A stretch of DNA of 64,000 nucleotides from Lentzea alba (GTDB lineage Bacteria; Actinomycetota; Actinomycetes; Mycobacteriales; Pseudonocardiaceae): positions 92,281 through 156,280 of the forward strand of contig NZ_JAAMPJ010000015.1 of assembly GCF_011067745.1 (NCBI RefSeq), given 5' to 3'. Below, piece by piece: positions 43,799-53,157 of the stretch. The notes beneath the pieces are model-generated. The model was not told where the DNA came from, did no database searches, and was given only the letters and a program-made list of their open reading frames with translations. The translations under genes and the position numbers were made by a program. The first letter of the stretch is position 1; every line of letters begins with the position of its first letter.

Positions 43799-45080
43799 CA
43801 GCTCGCTGGGCATGGCCTGGATATCGAGCCCCTGGGGGAAGTCCTATTGGGATGATCAGTCCACCGCTGCGCGAAGCGCGGCCGCAGGCGATTTCGCGCC
43901 AGTCGAATCGACGTGACGTTCGACGGACTCGTGTCGAAGATGGTGAACCAGTGTGCCGCGGATATTGCGGCAACGGCCGGAAAGCGCTTTCAATCAGTGC
44001 GAGGCGTGGACGGTTGCCAATGGCCACTGTGCGGTGACTCTGATGCCGCCGTCCGCGGCAGCGCGGCGCGGGTGACGTCGACCGGTCTGAACAGGGGGAT
44101 GGAGCTGGCAGTGGAACGCCTCGGGTTTCATCTCCTCGAAGGACCCGGCGTGGAACGACGTGATTTGTCGAACGACGATCCTGGGCGCCGTCAGAGGAGA
44201 AGTGTCTACTATGGACGATCTTTCGGCGGTAGCACGTCGCCGAACTCGTCGAAGCCGGCCGCGCTCAGCAGCGTGATACGCAGTTCAGGGTGCTCGGCAG
44301 GGTCTGGCGCCCCATGGGTTGTCCTGGACGAACGCGTTGCAGCGCATACAAGCCACCGTTGCGGACTGCGGCCTTGTCCGAGTTCGCTGTTCGACCGCCT
44401 TCGGGTGGAACTCGGTGATCCGTTGCCCATCCACGCTGCGTGACTACCACTGTCACCTATTCGTGCAGCAGACCCAATCGGTGTTGGCTGCGTGGATCGC
44501 CGTCAGCTCGGAGCTCGAGCTCAGAAGTCGAAGTGACTGGCGGGCAGCCCAGCGATAGTGAAACTGATCGCCATCCCTGCTCGGGCGAAGTAGATCTACG
44601 CCAGCCGTTCGCTCAGTCGTCCTATCGCCAGCACCTGTCACCGCGGCTCAGCGGTGTGGACGGATGGCGATCGTCGCACGCGTCTCGGACTTTCGACAGA
44701 AGGTTCAGCAGATCGGCGTGCCGCGCTCACCGGCCTGACTCGACGCGAGCGGCCAAATCGAACCGTTCCGGAGCACGAGTACTGCGCGGACAGCAGCGAC
44801 AACGCGAGTCGGATGTGCCGGACGTCGGCATCTTGGCTAGCGCCGCTTGGAGGGATCGCTGTCATAGGGGGAACGGAGCCTGTCTGGCGGCAGGAGGAGC
44901 GTTACCGGGTACTAGACCATTGACTGACCCAATGTGTCCACTATGGACGCGCATAAGGGTCTACTTTGGACTTTGGACCCCTCGTCGTCGAGGCTCAACG
45001 AGTCACAATGGGTCTGAACTGGCAAACATGTCGATGGAGCCGTCTTCGGAAGTGGTCCCGAAAACGGCCCCGTCGTGACC
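43799..45080. other. 1.3-kb gene-poor region with three GTCYACTWTGGAC sites
   Basis: No convincing gene is seen on either strand. Composition looks less GC-rich than the flanks. A leftward frame near 44215-44310 reads PAEHPELRITLLSAAGFDEF and may be the tail of a lost gene. GTCTACTATGGAC (44204-44216), GTCCACTATGGAC (44936-44948, a perfect GTCCA/TGGAC inverted repeat) and GTCTACTTTGGAC (44959-44971) recur at both ends of the stretch. Confidence 0.45.
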
Positions 45081-45082
45081 TG

Positions 45083-45325
45083 TCAGGCCTGGTCGGGCCA
45101 CCACTTCTGGGTGGCTTCGCCCAGGGTGGAGATCGGGTCGTAGTAGGGGGAGCGGCGGTCGAGCGCTTCGGGGTCTTCGAGTTCGATCCCGGTGCGGTAG
45201 TTCTTGGTCCAATACGAAATCCCCAGCTCACGGTCATAGCCTTCGAGCTGGTGGACCCACCGCTTGCCCACGTACGGCACGTGACAGACGATCCGCGGCG
45301 TCGCGTACCCAGGCGAGTTGCCCAT
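45083..45325 (-). CDS. 80-residue hypothetical protein
   Basis: The product (MGNSPGYATPRIVCHVPYVG at the start, ending GEATQKWWPDQA) has natural codon and residue composition and is rich in Tyr, Trp and acidic residues. It shows no signal peptide, membrane segment or recognisable motif. An in-frame stop 10 codons upstream supports the ATG at 45325, although the ribosome site is poor. It lies alone between a gene-poor region and the histidine kinase. It may be an intact small protein or a fragment. Confidence 0.45.
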   Translation of the reverse strand: MGNSPGYATPRIVCHVPYVGKRWVHQLEGYDRELGISYWTKNYRTGIELEDPEALDRRSPYYDPISTLGEATQKWWPDQA

Positions 45326-45449
45326 GATCGCGTAACGGCGACCCCCTCTTCACGGCCAGACGAATGAAGATCTGCTGGCAGGGGCACCGGTGAAGGTCGC
45401 GGAGAAGACCAAGGTCGGCTTCACCGACGGTGCTCGGACATGCCCGCAG

Positions 45450-46694
45450 TCAGGCTTCTTTCGCTGTGTGCGGGCACGCCGGGAGGGTGATGGTGACGAT
45501 CAGTCCGCCGCCGTGGTGCGGATGGATCGTGGCTTCTCCGCCGTGAGCGTGGGCGATCGACCGGACGATGGACAGCCCAAGTCCGGCGCCTGTCGGGGTG
45601 TGCGGGTGGTTGGTGGGCAGGCGGCGGAACGGTTCGAAGAGAGCCGGGATCTCGTTGTCCGGCACGACGGGTCCGCTGTTGTGCACCTGAACTTCGACGT
45701 GGCCGTCGTCGCGGGTGCGACTGCTGACCCGCACGTGTCCGCCTGGTCCGGTGTTGTGCCGGATGCCGTTCTCGACGAGGTTGTGCACGAGCCGTTCGAG
45801 CAGGAGCGCGTCGCCGGCGGTGAGCGCTTCGCCGGCGTGATCGTGGACGGTGATCCCGGCCTGCGCGGCTTCGGTGGCGGTCTGTTCCACGACGTGGGTG
45901 ACGAGGTCGGCCATGTCGACAGGGAGCTGCCCGGTGATCTCGTGTTCGGATTTGGCGAGCAGTAACAGGCCGCTGATCAGCTGTTCGTGCCGGGTGTTGA
46001 TCTGCAGCAGTTTCTCGCCGAGGTTCCTGACGTCCGCGGAGGCCGACTTGCGGTGCATCGCCAGTTCGACCAGTGAGCGGCCCAGGGTCAGTGGGGTGCG
46101 CAGCTCGTGGGAGGCGTTGGCGACGAAACGGCGCTGGCCGTCGAAGGACCGGTCGAGCCGTTCTACCATGGTGTTGAAGGCGTTGGCGAGGTCCGTGACC
46201 TCGTCGTCGGTGCCGTGCAGGGCGATGCGTTCCTGCAGGCCTCGCTCCGCGGCTGTGGCGGTGGCGATCCGTCTGGCGGTGTCGGTGACCTGGTGCAGCG
46301 GGACGAGCACCCGGCCCGCGACCAGCCAGCCGAAGCCCGCCGCCACGCAGGCGACCAGACCGAGCGCGATGCCGCCCTGGGCGAGCAGCGAGGTGGCCGC
46401 GGCGTCGCGCAGTATCGCCTGCTGTTCCCGCATCCACCGCTCGGCGTCCGTGCCGGTGAGCATTGTGCCGTCAGCGGTGAACACGAACATGTCCTTTGTG
46501 GACGTGGTCTCGGTGACGGGTGAGGCGTTGCGGGTGATGAGTGTCCGGCCGGAGCCTGACAGCTGCTGATTGAACAGCGCGTAGGTCGCGCCGAGCAGCA
46601 CGGCCCCGGCTACGAGGAACAGGCCGCCGTAGATGATGGTCAGCCGGACCCGCAGGGTGATCCGGCGCGGTAGCAGTCGCGTGCGAGGGTTCAC
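45450..46694 (-). CDS. Sensor histidine kinase of a two-component system
   Basis: The 414-residue membrane kinase has a first helix at about 17-40 (LTIIYGGLFLVAGAVLLGAT), a roughly 65-residue extracytoplasmic sensor loop, a second helix (IALGLVACVAAGFGWLVAG), a HAMP linker, the phospho-accepting H-box RRFVANASHELRTPLTLGRS, the N-box LLERLVHNLVENGIRHN and G-boxes ending TPTGAGLGLSIVRSIAHAHG. The GTG at 46694 overlaps the regulator stop (GTGA), so they are cotranscribed and coupled. It probably senses an envelope signal, with the divergent serine hydrolase as one candidate target. Confidence 0.9.
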   Translation of the reverse strand: MNPRTRLLPRRITLRVRLTIIYGGLFLVAGAVLLGATYALFNQQLSGSGRTLITRNASPVTETTSTKDMFVFTADGTMLTGTDAERWMREQQAILRDAAATSLLAQGGIALGLVACVAAGFGWLVAGRVLVPLHQVTDTARRIATATAAERGLQERIALHGTDDEVTDLANAFNTMVERLDRSFDGQRRFVANASHELRTPLTLGRSLVELAMHRKSASADVRNLGEKLLQINTRHEQLISGLLLLAKSEHEITGQLPVDMADLVTHVVEQTATEAAQAGITVHDHAGEALTAGDALLLERLVHNLVENGIRHNTGPGGHVRVSSRTRDDGHVEVQVHNSGPVVPDNEIPALFEPFRRLPTNHPHTPTGAGLGLSIVRSIAHAHGGEATIHPHHGGGLIVTITLPACPHTAKEA

Positions 46695-47350
46695 GGGACG
46701 ATCCGGTAGCCCACTCCCGTGACGGTTTCCACGACGGACGGGTCGCCGAGTTTGCGGCGCAGTTTCAGGATCGTGAGCCGGACGACGCCGGTGAACGGGT
46801 CGGCGTGCTCGTCCCACGCCTTCTCCAGCAGGAACTCGGCGGAGACCGTGGCACCGTCGGCGCGCAGCAGTTCTGTGAGCACGGCGAACTCCTTCCTCGA
46901 CAGCGGGATGTAGTGCCCGTCGCGGAACACCTGGTGGCGCGCCGGGTCAAGGGTAATCCCGGCCCGGCGCAGCACTGGCGGAACGGCCGGGCGGGAGCGC
47001 CGTCCCAGCGAGTGGATCCGGGCGGCCAGTTCGGGGAAGGCGAAGGGCTTGGTGAGGTAGTCGTCCGCGCCGAGGCCCAGCCCGGCGACGCGGTCGGTGA
47101 CCTCGGCGGCCGCGGTGAGCATCAGCACGCGCGTGGGGGAGGAGGACTCGACCAGCTCGCGGCAGACGTCGTCGCCGTGCACGACGGGCAGATCCCGGTC
47201 GAGGACGACGACGTCGTAGTCGTTGACCGCCAGTCGGTCGAGCGCCGCCCTGCCGTCGTGTGCGACGTCCACCGCGAGCGCCTCGTCGCGCAGCCACTCC
47301 GCGATCGCGTCGGCGAGCATCGGCTCGTCCTCCACCACCAAAACCCGCAT
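46691..47350 (-). CDS. OmpR-family response regulator
   Basis: The 219-residue protein has a receiver domain (MRVLVVEDEPMLADAIAEWL, the phospho-Asp in DVVVLDRDLPVVHGDD, LTAAAEV, and the conserved Lys in DDYLTKPFAFPEL) and a winged-helix DNA-binding domain (HYIPLSRKEFAVLTELLRAD ... VVRLTILKLRRKLGDPSVVE, VTGVGYRI). It is the first gene of the two-gene operon and is divergent from the serine hydrolase across 193 bases. Confidence 0.92.
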   Translation of the reverse strand: MRVLVVEDEPMLADAIAEWLRDEALAVDVAHDGRAALDRLAVNDYDVVVLDRDLPVVHGDDVCRELVESSSPTRVLMLTAAAEVTDRVAGLGLGADDYLTKPFAFPELAARIHSLGRRSRPAVPPVLRRAGITLDPARHQVFRDGHYIPLSRKEFAVLTELLRADGATVSAEFLLEKAWDEHADPFTGVVRLTILKLRRKLGDPSVVETVTGVGYRIVP

Positions 47351-47543
47351 GGGTCCATGATCGCCGACCGCCGTGTTTCCTCTCCGTTAGCGATCACAGA
47401 AACACCCGGGAAACGCGCTGCCGCGTTGCATCACCTCCCGATCGGCCGGAACCACACGGCCCGGCCAAGTACAGAAGTATTGGCCACAACCACGCAAGCC
47501 ATCCGTTCTGTCCATTGTGGTCCCCTTCGAAAGGAGTCGTGCG

Positions 47544-48743
47544 ATGACACGACACCAGCCCGCGTCCCGGCGCTCCGTGCTCGGCATGCTCGGAGCCGTC
47601 CCCGCCGCCATGCTCGTGGCCCCCGTGGCCGCACAGGCCGACGCCGGAACCTCCACGTCCGGCCGGGTACCCAAGGACCTGCGACCTGGCGGCGCGTACG
47701 ACCGGTTCGTCGCGCAGCTTGCCGCCGAGGACAAGTTCTCCGGAACCGTGCTGCTCAGCCACCGGAGCAGAACAGTGCTGTCCAGGGCCTACGGCATGGC
47801 CGACAAGGAGCTGTCCGTACCCAACGAAGCGGACACCGTATTCGCTCTCGCGTCGGCGTCCAAACCGTTCACGGCCTTGGCGATCGTCCAGCTCGCGCAG
47901 CAGGGCAGGCTCAACTTCCACGACACGCTGGGGACCCACCTGGACGGCTTCCCGGCCGCGATCGCCGACACCGTCACCGTCCACCACCTGCTCACCCACA
48001 CCTCTGGCATGGGTGATCTCCTCAACAACCAGGAGTTCATGGCGAAGGCCGGCACGTGGACCAGCGCGGACCAGGTCATGGACGAGCTCATGAAGATCAT
48101 CCGGAAGGAGCCGCTCACGTTCACTCCCGGCACCGGGAACCGCTACAGCAACAACGGCTACGACACACTCGGTGCGATCGTGGCGAAGGTGTCCGGCCAA
48201 TCCTTCTACGACTATGTCCGCCAGCACGTCTTTGCCGTGGCCGGCATGACCCGCACGGACTTCTACACCAGGCCGCAGTGGCAGACCGACCGGCGCATCG
48301 CCCACCCCTACACGCTTGACGCGTCCGGGCAACGCATCGACGCGCTCCGCGCCGGGCTGGGCGCGTCGCGCATGTTCATCGGCACCGGCGGCGGCAACGC
48401 GTTCACGACGGCGCCGGACCTCGTCCGGTTCGCGCGTGCGCTCGAAGGCGGGAAACTGCTCAACCCGGCCTACACCGAGCTCTTCATGAGCGCGAAGGTG
48501 CCCACTCGACCGCGAGGCAACAGTGATCCCAACGTGCGGGGCTTCATCGCGTACGGAGCGCCCACGCCCGTGGTGAACAACCACTGGCTCTTCGGGCACG
48601 GCGGAGGCGCCGCGGGCGAGTCGACCAACTGGACCATCTACCGCGGCCTGGACTGGTGCGGCGTCATCCTCAGCAACTACGACCAGATCGACCTAGCCGG
48701 GATCATTGAACGGGAGCGGAACCCCATCGTCGGCCTGTCATGA
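47544..48743 (+). CDS. Secreted serine hydrolase, class C beta-lactamase / DD-peptidase family
   Basis: The 399-residue secreted protein has a twin-arginine-like signal (SRRSVLGMLGAVPAAMLVAP). The catalytic SxxK is in FALASASKPFTALAI, the YxN motif is in NRYSNNGYDTLGAIVAKVSG, and a late HGGGAAG loop replaces the KTG motif. Relatives include D-alanyl-D-alanine carboxypeptidases, esterases and EstB. AAAGGAG lies just upstream of the ATG at 47544. Its position opposite the two-component operon suggests that this system regulates it and a cell-wall role. That is inference. Confidence 0.88.
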   Translation: MTRHQPASRRSVLGMLGAVPAAMLVAPVAAQADAGTSTSGRVPKDLRPGGAYDRFVAQLAAEDKFSGTVLLSHRSRTVLSRAYGMADKELSVPNEADTVFALASASKPFTALAIVQLAQQGRLNFHDTLGTHLDGFPAAIADTVTVHHLLTHTSGMGDLLNNQEFMAKAGTWTSADQVMDELMKIIRKEPLTFTPGTGNRYSNNGYDTLGAIVAKVSGQSFYDYVRQHVFAVAGMTRTDFYTRPQWQTDRRIAHPYTLDASGQRIDALRAGLGASRMFIGTGGGNAFTTAPDLVRFARALEGGKLLNPAYTELFMSAKVPTRPRGNSDPNVRGFIAYGAPTPVVNNHWLFGHGGGAAGESTNWTIYRGLDWCGVILSNYDQIDLAGIIERERNPIVGLS

Positions 48744-48879
48744 GTGATCAATTGTCAGCTCTCGCCTGGGGGAAGCGGCGGTGGCTTCCACCCTCGACAC
48801 CTACTCGGCGGACATCGAAGACCTCGATCGCGACGCTGCCACGAACGGGTCTGCTGCGGGAGCGCCAACCTGCTGGTCC

Positions 48880-49125
48880 GCTACCTTAACCAGGGCCGCG
48901 CCGAAGGGGACCGCCCCGTCACGACCGCCCGCCACGCCAGCCTTCTCATACTCACCAAACCCGAGAACCTGTGTCCGAAGGACACGGCTCTGCTGGAGAA
49001 GATCGCCGCGTCCTGCCCGGAGATGACCGCACTCGCCAACCTGGTATCCGGCTTCGCCGCCCTGCTGAAACCGGCCGCGGGCAACGACGTGAAACTCACC
49101 GAGTGGATCGCGGCGGTCGAACTGG
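48880..49125 (+). mobile_element. Internal fragment of an ISL3-family transposase
   Basis: The frame reads HASLLILTKPENLCPKDTAL, LEKIAASCPEMTALANLVSG, FAALLKPAAGNDVKLTEWIA. This matches the central to C-terminal region of ISL3 transposases (TRPENL...CPEMTAL). It breaks at about 49125 in the same frame into a serine recombinase. Confidence 0.65.
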
Positions 49126-49784
49126 ACAGTCCGGTCCACCAAGCGCTGATGGTCTTGCTCGGTGCGCAGGCTCAGCGGGAGGTGGCCCGTGCCCGGCAGC
49201 GCGTGCTCGGGGCGATGCGGGCGCAGACCAGTCAGCAGGGCAGGTTCCTCGGCGGCCGTCCGCCTTATGGGTATCGCCTGGTCGATGGTGGTCCGCATCC
49301 GAATGCGCGGCATAGTGGGTGGGGTCGGAGGTTGCAGTGCTGGCGCCGGATCCTGTGACCGCGCCGTGGGTGCGGTGGATGTTTCGGGAGCGTGCGGGTG
49401 GTCGTGCGCTGGCCTCGATCGTCCGCGAGCTGAATAGTCGTGGTGTGCCGTGTCCGTCGAGTGCGGATCCGGGACGCAACTCGCATAGGACGGGCGGGCG
49501 GTGGATGGTGACCGCGGTCGCGGCGATTCTCGAGAACCCGCGTTACACGGGCCGGCAGGTGTGGAATCGGCATGGCACGCGGGGGAGGGGACCTGGAGGC
49601 CGGCTGGGGCTCGTGCCGCGGGCCGGGTGACCCGCAACCCGGTCACGGTGTGGGAGGTGTCGGAGAAACTCTCGCATGAGCCTCTGGTCGACGATGAGAC
49701 CTTCGTGGCGGTTCATCGGATCAGGGCACCGAGACAGACCAAGGATGGCGGGGCACGCAGATATGCGTTGGCTGGTCTGGTCGT
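49126..49784 (+). pseudogene. Large serine recombinase fragment, copy 1 (frameshifted)
   Basis: It reads SPVHQALMVLLGAQAQREVA, GRFLGGRPPYGYRLVDGGPH, then after a frameshift near 49320 APDPVTAPWVRWMFRERAGG and WMVTAVAAILENPRYTGRQV. After another shift near 49605 it reads VTRNPVTVWEVSEKLSHEPL. This is the recombinase-domain part of an actinobacterial site-specific recombinase. The catalytic resolvase domain is missing. It ends in a joined integrase fragment. Confidence 0.75.
49343..49784. repeat. 442-bp direct repeat, copy 1
   Basis: Nearly identical to 52073-52515 in recombinase sequence. The pair encloses 2.3 kb with the ECF42/DGPF genes. Differences are scattered substitutions and a one-base indel near 49605. 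Confidence 0.85.
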
Positions 49785-49905
49785 ATGTGTTGGACGGCAC
49801 GCTGACGCGGAATCAGGCCCATCTGTGGCAAGCGCCGCATGGGTACGAGCAGCAATACAACGAGCACCGTACCCACCGATCACTCGCTGGCGGACACCCC
49901 TGGGG
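49785..49905 (+). mobile_element. rve-integrase C-terminal fragment
   Basis: The frame reads LDGTLTRNQAHLWQAPHGYE, QQYNEHRTHRSLAGGHPWG. It is homologous to LDRTLIWDQAHLRQGLREYE at 4968 and joins directly to the recombinase fragment. No element end was recognised downstream. Confidence 0.65.
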
Positions 49906-50022
49906 TCGCGCGGCCTGCCGCGTGTGCTTGAGGAGCAGTTGTCTACGAGGCATTGAATCGGCCCGGGGAGCGTCAGCTGCGCCTGTTGACGTGAGGCCTC
50001 GAGGAGTCGCCTGGTCACGCGT

Positions 50023-51264
50023 TCAAAGATTCCGCGAGACCTCGGTCAGCCGTTCGGTCAGGAAGACGCGTTCGACTTCGTTGTCGGTGAGGGCCAGCGC
50101 CTCCTCGTAGGCCACTGCGGCTTTCGGCCAGTTTTCCAGCTGCCGCAAGAAGTCGGCGCGGGTGGCGCTGAGATAGCCGTAGGTGGCCAGGGCCGGCTCG
50201 GCCAGCAACGGGGACAGCGCGTCGAGTCCTGCTTGGGGCCCGTCGCGCATGCCGACCGCGACGACGCGGTTGAGCTCGACCACCGGCGAGGGCCACAGCC
50301 GATGGAGGACTTCGTAGAGGCTCACGATCTCCTCCCAGTCGGTGTCGGCCCAGCTCGGCGCCTCCGCGTGCAAGGCGGCGATCGCGGCCTGCAGCGCGTA
50401 GCGGGTCGGTGGCCGTCGGAGTAGGGCCTCGGTCAGCAACGACTGGCCCTCGGCGATGAGCGGCCGGTCCCAGCGTGAGCGGTCTTGTTCGGACAGCAGC
50501 ACCAGGCGCCCGTCGACGGCCATCCGAGTCTCCTGGCGGGCTGCGTTGAGCAGCAGCAGAGCCAGCAGGGCGGTGATCTCCGCATCGGCCGGCATGAGCA
50601 GGTGCAGCAGGCGGGCCAGTCGGATCGCGCTGTCGGTCAGGTCACGGCGCACCAGGTGGGAGCCGAACGGAGCGGTGTGCCCCGTGGTGAAGATGAGATG
50701 AACGACCTCGAGCACGGCGCCGACCCGTTCCTCGAGCTGGTCGGGACCCGGCACCCGGTAGGGGATGCGAGCCGCGGCGATCTTCTTCTTGGCTCTGGTG
50801 ATGCGTGCCGCCATGGTGGCCGGCGGCACCAGGAAAGCCCTGGCCACCTCCGGTGTAGACAGCCCGCAGACCAGGCGCAGCGTCAGCGCCACCTGGGCGT
50901 CCGTCGACAGCGCGGGGTGGGTGCACGTGAAGATGAGCCGGAGCCGGTCGTCGTCCAAGACCTCCTCCGGCCCCTGCACCGCCTCGTCGGCGACCAGCAG
51001 GGGCATCCTGCGGCGGAAGACCGAGTCATGACGCATCACGTCGAGGGCTCGGTTGCGCGCGGACGTGGTCAGCCAGGCACCGGGCCGATCCGGGACGCCC
51101 CTTTCGCCCCACGTCTGCAACGCCTGCGCGTACGCGTCCTGTGCGCACTCTTCGGCCAGGTCAAGATCGCGGGTCATTTGGACGGTGACGCTGAGAACCT
51201 TGGCCCAGTCGCGGCGGTAGGCCTCGGCCACCGCCGCGACGACCTCGACTTGCGCGTTGCTCAC
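50023..51264 (-). CDS. ECF42-type RNA polymerase sigma factor
   Basis: The 413-residue sigma factor has region 2 (VVAAVAEAYRRDWAKVLSVT, AEECAQDAYAQALQTWGERG), region 4 (LTLRLVCGLSTPEVARAFLV, PPATMAARITRAKKKIAAAR) and a C-terminal TPR-like extension of about 200 residues (RYALQAAIAALHAEAPSWAD, LNRVVAVGMRDGPQAGLDAL), which defines ECF42. The GTG at 51264 overlaps the DGPF gene stop (GTGA). ECF42 factors characteristically pair with DGPF proteins and lack an anti-sigma factor. The extension substitutes for it. Confidence 0.92.
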   Translation of the reverse strand: MSNAQVEVVAAVAEAYRRDWAKVLSVTVQMTRDLDLAEECAQDAYAQALQTWGERGVPDRPGAWLTTSARNRALDVMRHDSVFRRRMPLLVADEAVQGPEEVLDDDRLRLIFTCTHPALSTDAQVALTLRLVCGLSTPEVARAFLVPPATMAARITRAKKKIAAARIPYRVPGPDQLEERVGAVLEVVHLIFTTGHTAPFGSHLVRRDLTDSAIRLARLLHLLMPADAEITALLALLLLNAARQETRMAVDGRLVLLSEQDRSRWDRPLIAEGQSLLTEALLRRPPTRYALQAAIAALHAEAPSWADTDWEEIVSLYEVLHRLWPSPVVELNRVVAVGMRDGPQAGLDALSPLLAEPALATYGYLSATRADFLRQLENWPKAAVAYEEALALTDNEVERVFLTERLTEVSRNL

Positions 51265-51617
51265 CCGTGCTCGACCACAGGGCGGATCTCCACGCCGCTG
51301 TGCGTGTAGTTCAGCTCGGGCAGCAGCTTGGCCAGCTCCAGCACTTCGTCCAGGTCCGCTGCTTCGAGCAGGTAATAGCCACCCAGTCCTTCTTTGGTCT
51401 CCAGGAATGGGCCGTCGGTGATGTGGATCCGACCGGCCGCGTCGGCACGCAGTGACGTGGCCGTGGGTGCCGTCTCGAGCTGCTGACCATCGAGGAATCG
51501 GATGCCCGCCTTGGCGACGAAAGCCGCGTGCCCGGCATTGTGCGCCTGCCACTGCTCCTCGGTCATCGCATCCCACTGCTCAGCGTCGCCGTAGATGAGG
51601 ATCATGTACTTCGCCAC
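51261..51617 (-). CDS. YciI/DGPF-domain protein
   Basis: The 118-residue protein has a ferredoxin-like YCII fold (MILIYGDAEQWDAMTEEQWQ) with the DGPF signature in HITDGPFLETKEGLGGYYLL. It is a typical partner and target of ECF42 sigma factors, whose start it overlaps. The GTG at 51617 has AGAGG upstream. An ATG four codons later is possible. Biochemical function is unknown for the family. Confidence 0.88.
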   Translation of the reverse strand: MAKYMILIYGDAEQWDAMTEEQWQAHNAGHAAFVAKAGIRFLDGQQLETAPTATSLRADAAGRIHITDGPFLETKEGLGGYYLLEAADLDEVLELAKLLPELNYTHSGVEIRPVVEHG

Positions 51618-51973
51618 GTCTTCAGCCTCTCGGGTGCGGGCCCTCTGCGGAGGGCCTTTACCGTACGACGTGTCAGGCGTGTGCCAGATCGACAGCTTGG
51701 CGAGATTCAGTCGTCCGCACACAGTGGAAAGGCCCGGCGGCCGACCGTAGGGGACGCCGTGCGACGCACGTGGTTTGCCTCACGGAGCAGGCGCGGACGA
51801 CCGCCCGAAGATGATCGGGGTAGTGCCGGCACAGCTGCGCTGGCCGTGAAGCAAGGTCCTGCGGCACAGGCTTTCGTTGATTCACCGCACGTCGCACCGT
51901 GGCTCTATAACACAACTTGTCGTGAAGCTGAGGCCGACGAGCCCGATCGCAGAGCTCGGCTGCAGGTCCGTAT

Positions 51974-52072
51974 GTCGCCGACGAGTGCTGGGTGGCATGA
52001 TCAACGAGTACGAATCTGCGGCAGCTTGATGCACAGGTCAGGCCCATTGGGCCGTGTTTGGGGACCCCGCAG
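51974..52072 (+). mobile_element. Right end of an rve-integrase element
   Basis: GTGCTGGGTGGCATGATCAA onward encodes the transposase tail (LGGMINEYESAAA-stop in a neighbouring frame sense), homologous to 5144-5180. The next 45 bases to GACCCCGCAGG match 5181-5215. The element end truncates recombinase copy 2 at 52073. Confidence 0.65.
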
Positions 52073-52515
52073 GCGCCGGATCCTGTCACCGCGCCGTGGG
52101 TGCGGTGGATGTTCCGGGAGCGTGCGGATGGTCGTGCGCTGGCGTCGATCGCCCGCGAGCTGAATAGTCGTGGTGTCCCGTGCCCGTCGAGTGCAGATCC
52201 GCGACGCAACTCGCATAGGACGGGCGCGCGGTGGATGGTGACCGCGGTCGCGGCTATCCTCGAGAACCCGCGTTACACAGGCAGGCAAGTGTGGAATCGG
52301 CATGGCACGCGGGGAAGGGGACCTGGAGGCCGGCGGGGTGGTCGTGCCGCGGGCCGGGTGACCCGCAACCCGGTCACGGCGTGGGAGGTGTCCCAAAAGC
52401 TCTCGCATGAGCCTCTGGTCGACGATGAGACCTTCGTGGCGGTGCATCGGATCAGAGCGCCGAGGCAGACCAAGGACGGCGGGGCACGCAGATATGCGTT
52501 GGCTGGTCTGGTCGT
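52073..52515. repeat. 443-bp direct repeat, copy 2
   Basis: Partner of 49343-49784. Copy 2 keeps one reading frame through the region where copy 1 is shifted. Confidence 0.85.
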
Positions 52516-52873
52516 GTGTGGGGTGTGTGACCGCAGGATGGACGCTCACTGGGTGCACGACCGACCTTCCTACCGCTGCCGCCACGGCTTCAACAGCGTG
52601 TCGACCCGGCCTCCGGACGCGCCGGCCAACACCTACGTCCGCGAGGACGTCGTCCTCCAGATGCTCCCAGGACTGATCACTGAGCGCGGGCACAATCCGG
52701 AGTCTGATTTAGCAGTGCAACTCCATGAATTACGGCTAGAAATCACCTGCGTAGGGTCTGGTCTGAGATTAAGAACCTGGCCGACCAGTCGAAATCCCGC
52801 GCGAACTCAACGTGCAACGCAAGCGGCGTTAGCATTGGATTGGGGATCGGGGGCGCCAGAAGTGCCTATATAA
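52073..52873 (+). pseudogene. Large serine recombinase fragment, copy 2
   Basis: An open frame reads APDPVTAPWVRWMFRERADG through WEVSQKLSHEPLVDDETFVA and the zinc-ribbon VCGVCDRRMDAHWVHDRPSY. It lacks the N-terminal resolvase domain, cut by an integrase element end. Its C-terminus drifts into unfamiliar sequence after HNPESDLAVQLHELRL. It has no proper start. Confidence 0.75.
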
Positions 52874-52876
52874 AGC

Positions 52877-52913
52877 AATTACCCCACGGGGAAATTGCTC
52901 CCGTGGGGTAATT
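52877..52913. repeat. 14-bp perfect hairpin repeat, copy 2
   Basis: AATTACCCCACGGG (52877-52890) pairs with CCCGTGGGGTAATT (52900-52913). The TTACCCCACGGG stem, and after it a GTCCGAG and a TTGAGCT, are shared with the hairpin at 4768. The next 240 bases to the glyoxalase gene hold nothing recognised. Confidence 0.7.
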
Positions 52914-53157
52914 CCGTGTCCGAGACATTTGAGCTGCGATGCTTTGCCGATGCGGGCAGCTTCGACGCCGCCGACCTCTTGAGATGGTCAGCAGCCATGC
53001 CGCCAACGTTTGTCCGGCACCGCAACACAGGACAATCACGAAGGCAGCCATCGCGACTCGGCGGTAGCAGCCCGAGACAGGTGACCATTTCGATGGGACG
53101 AGTCGGGCAGCCTCCAGGCCGTGCACCCGCAGACAGGGTTCGCAACCCGCAGCGTGG

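Noticed and set aside
49126-52873. A functional composite transposon or integrated phage
   Set aside because: Both recombinase copies lack the catalytic resolvase domain, no attachment sites or phage genes are seen, and the transposase pieces are scraps.
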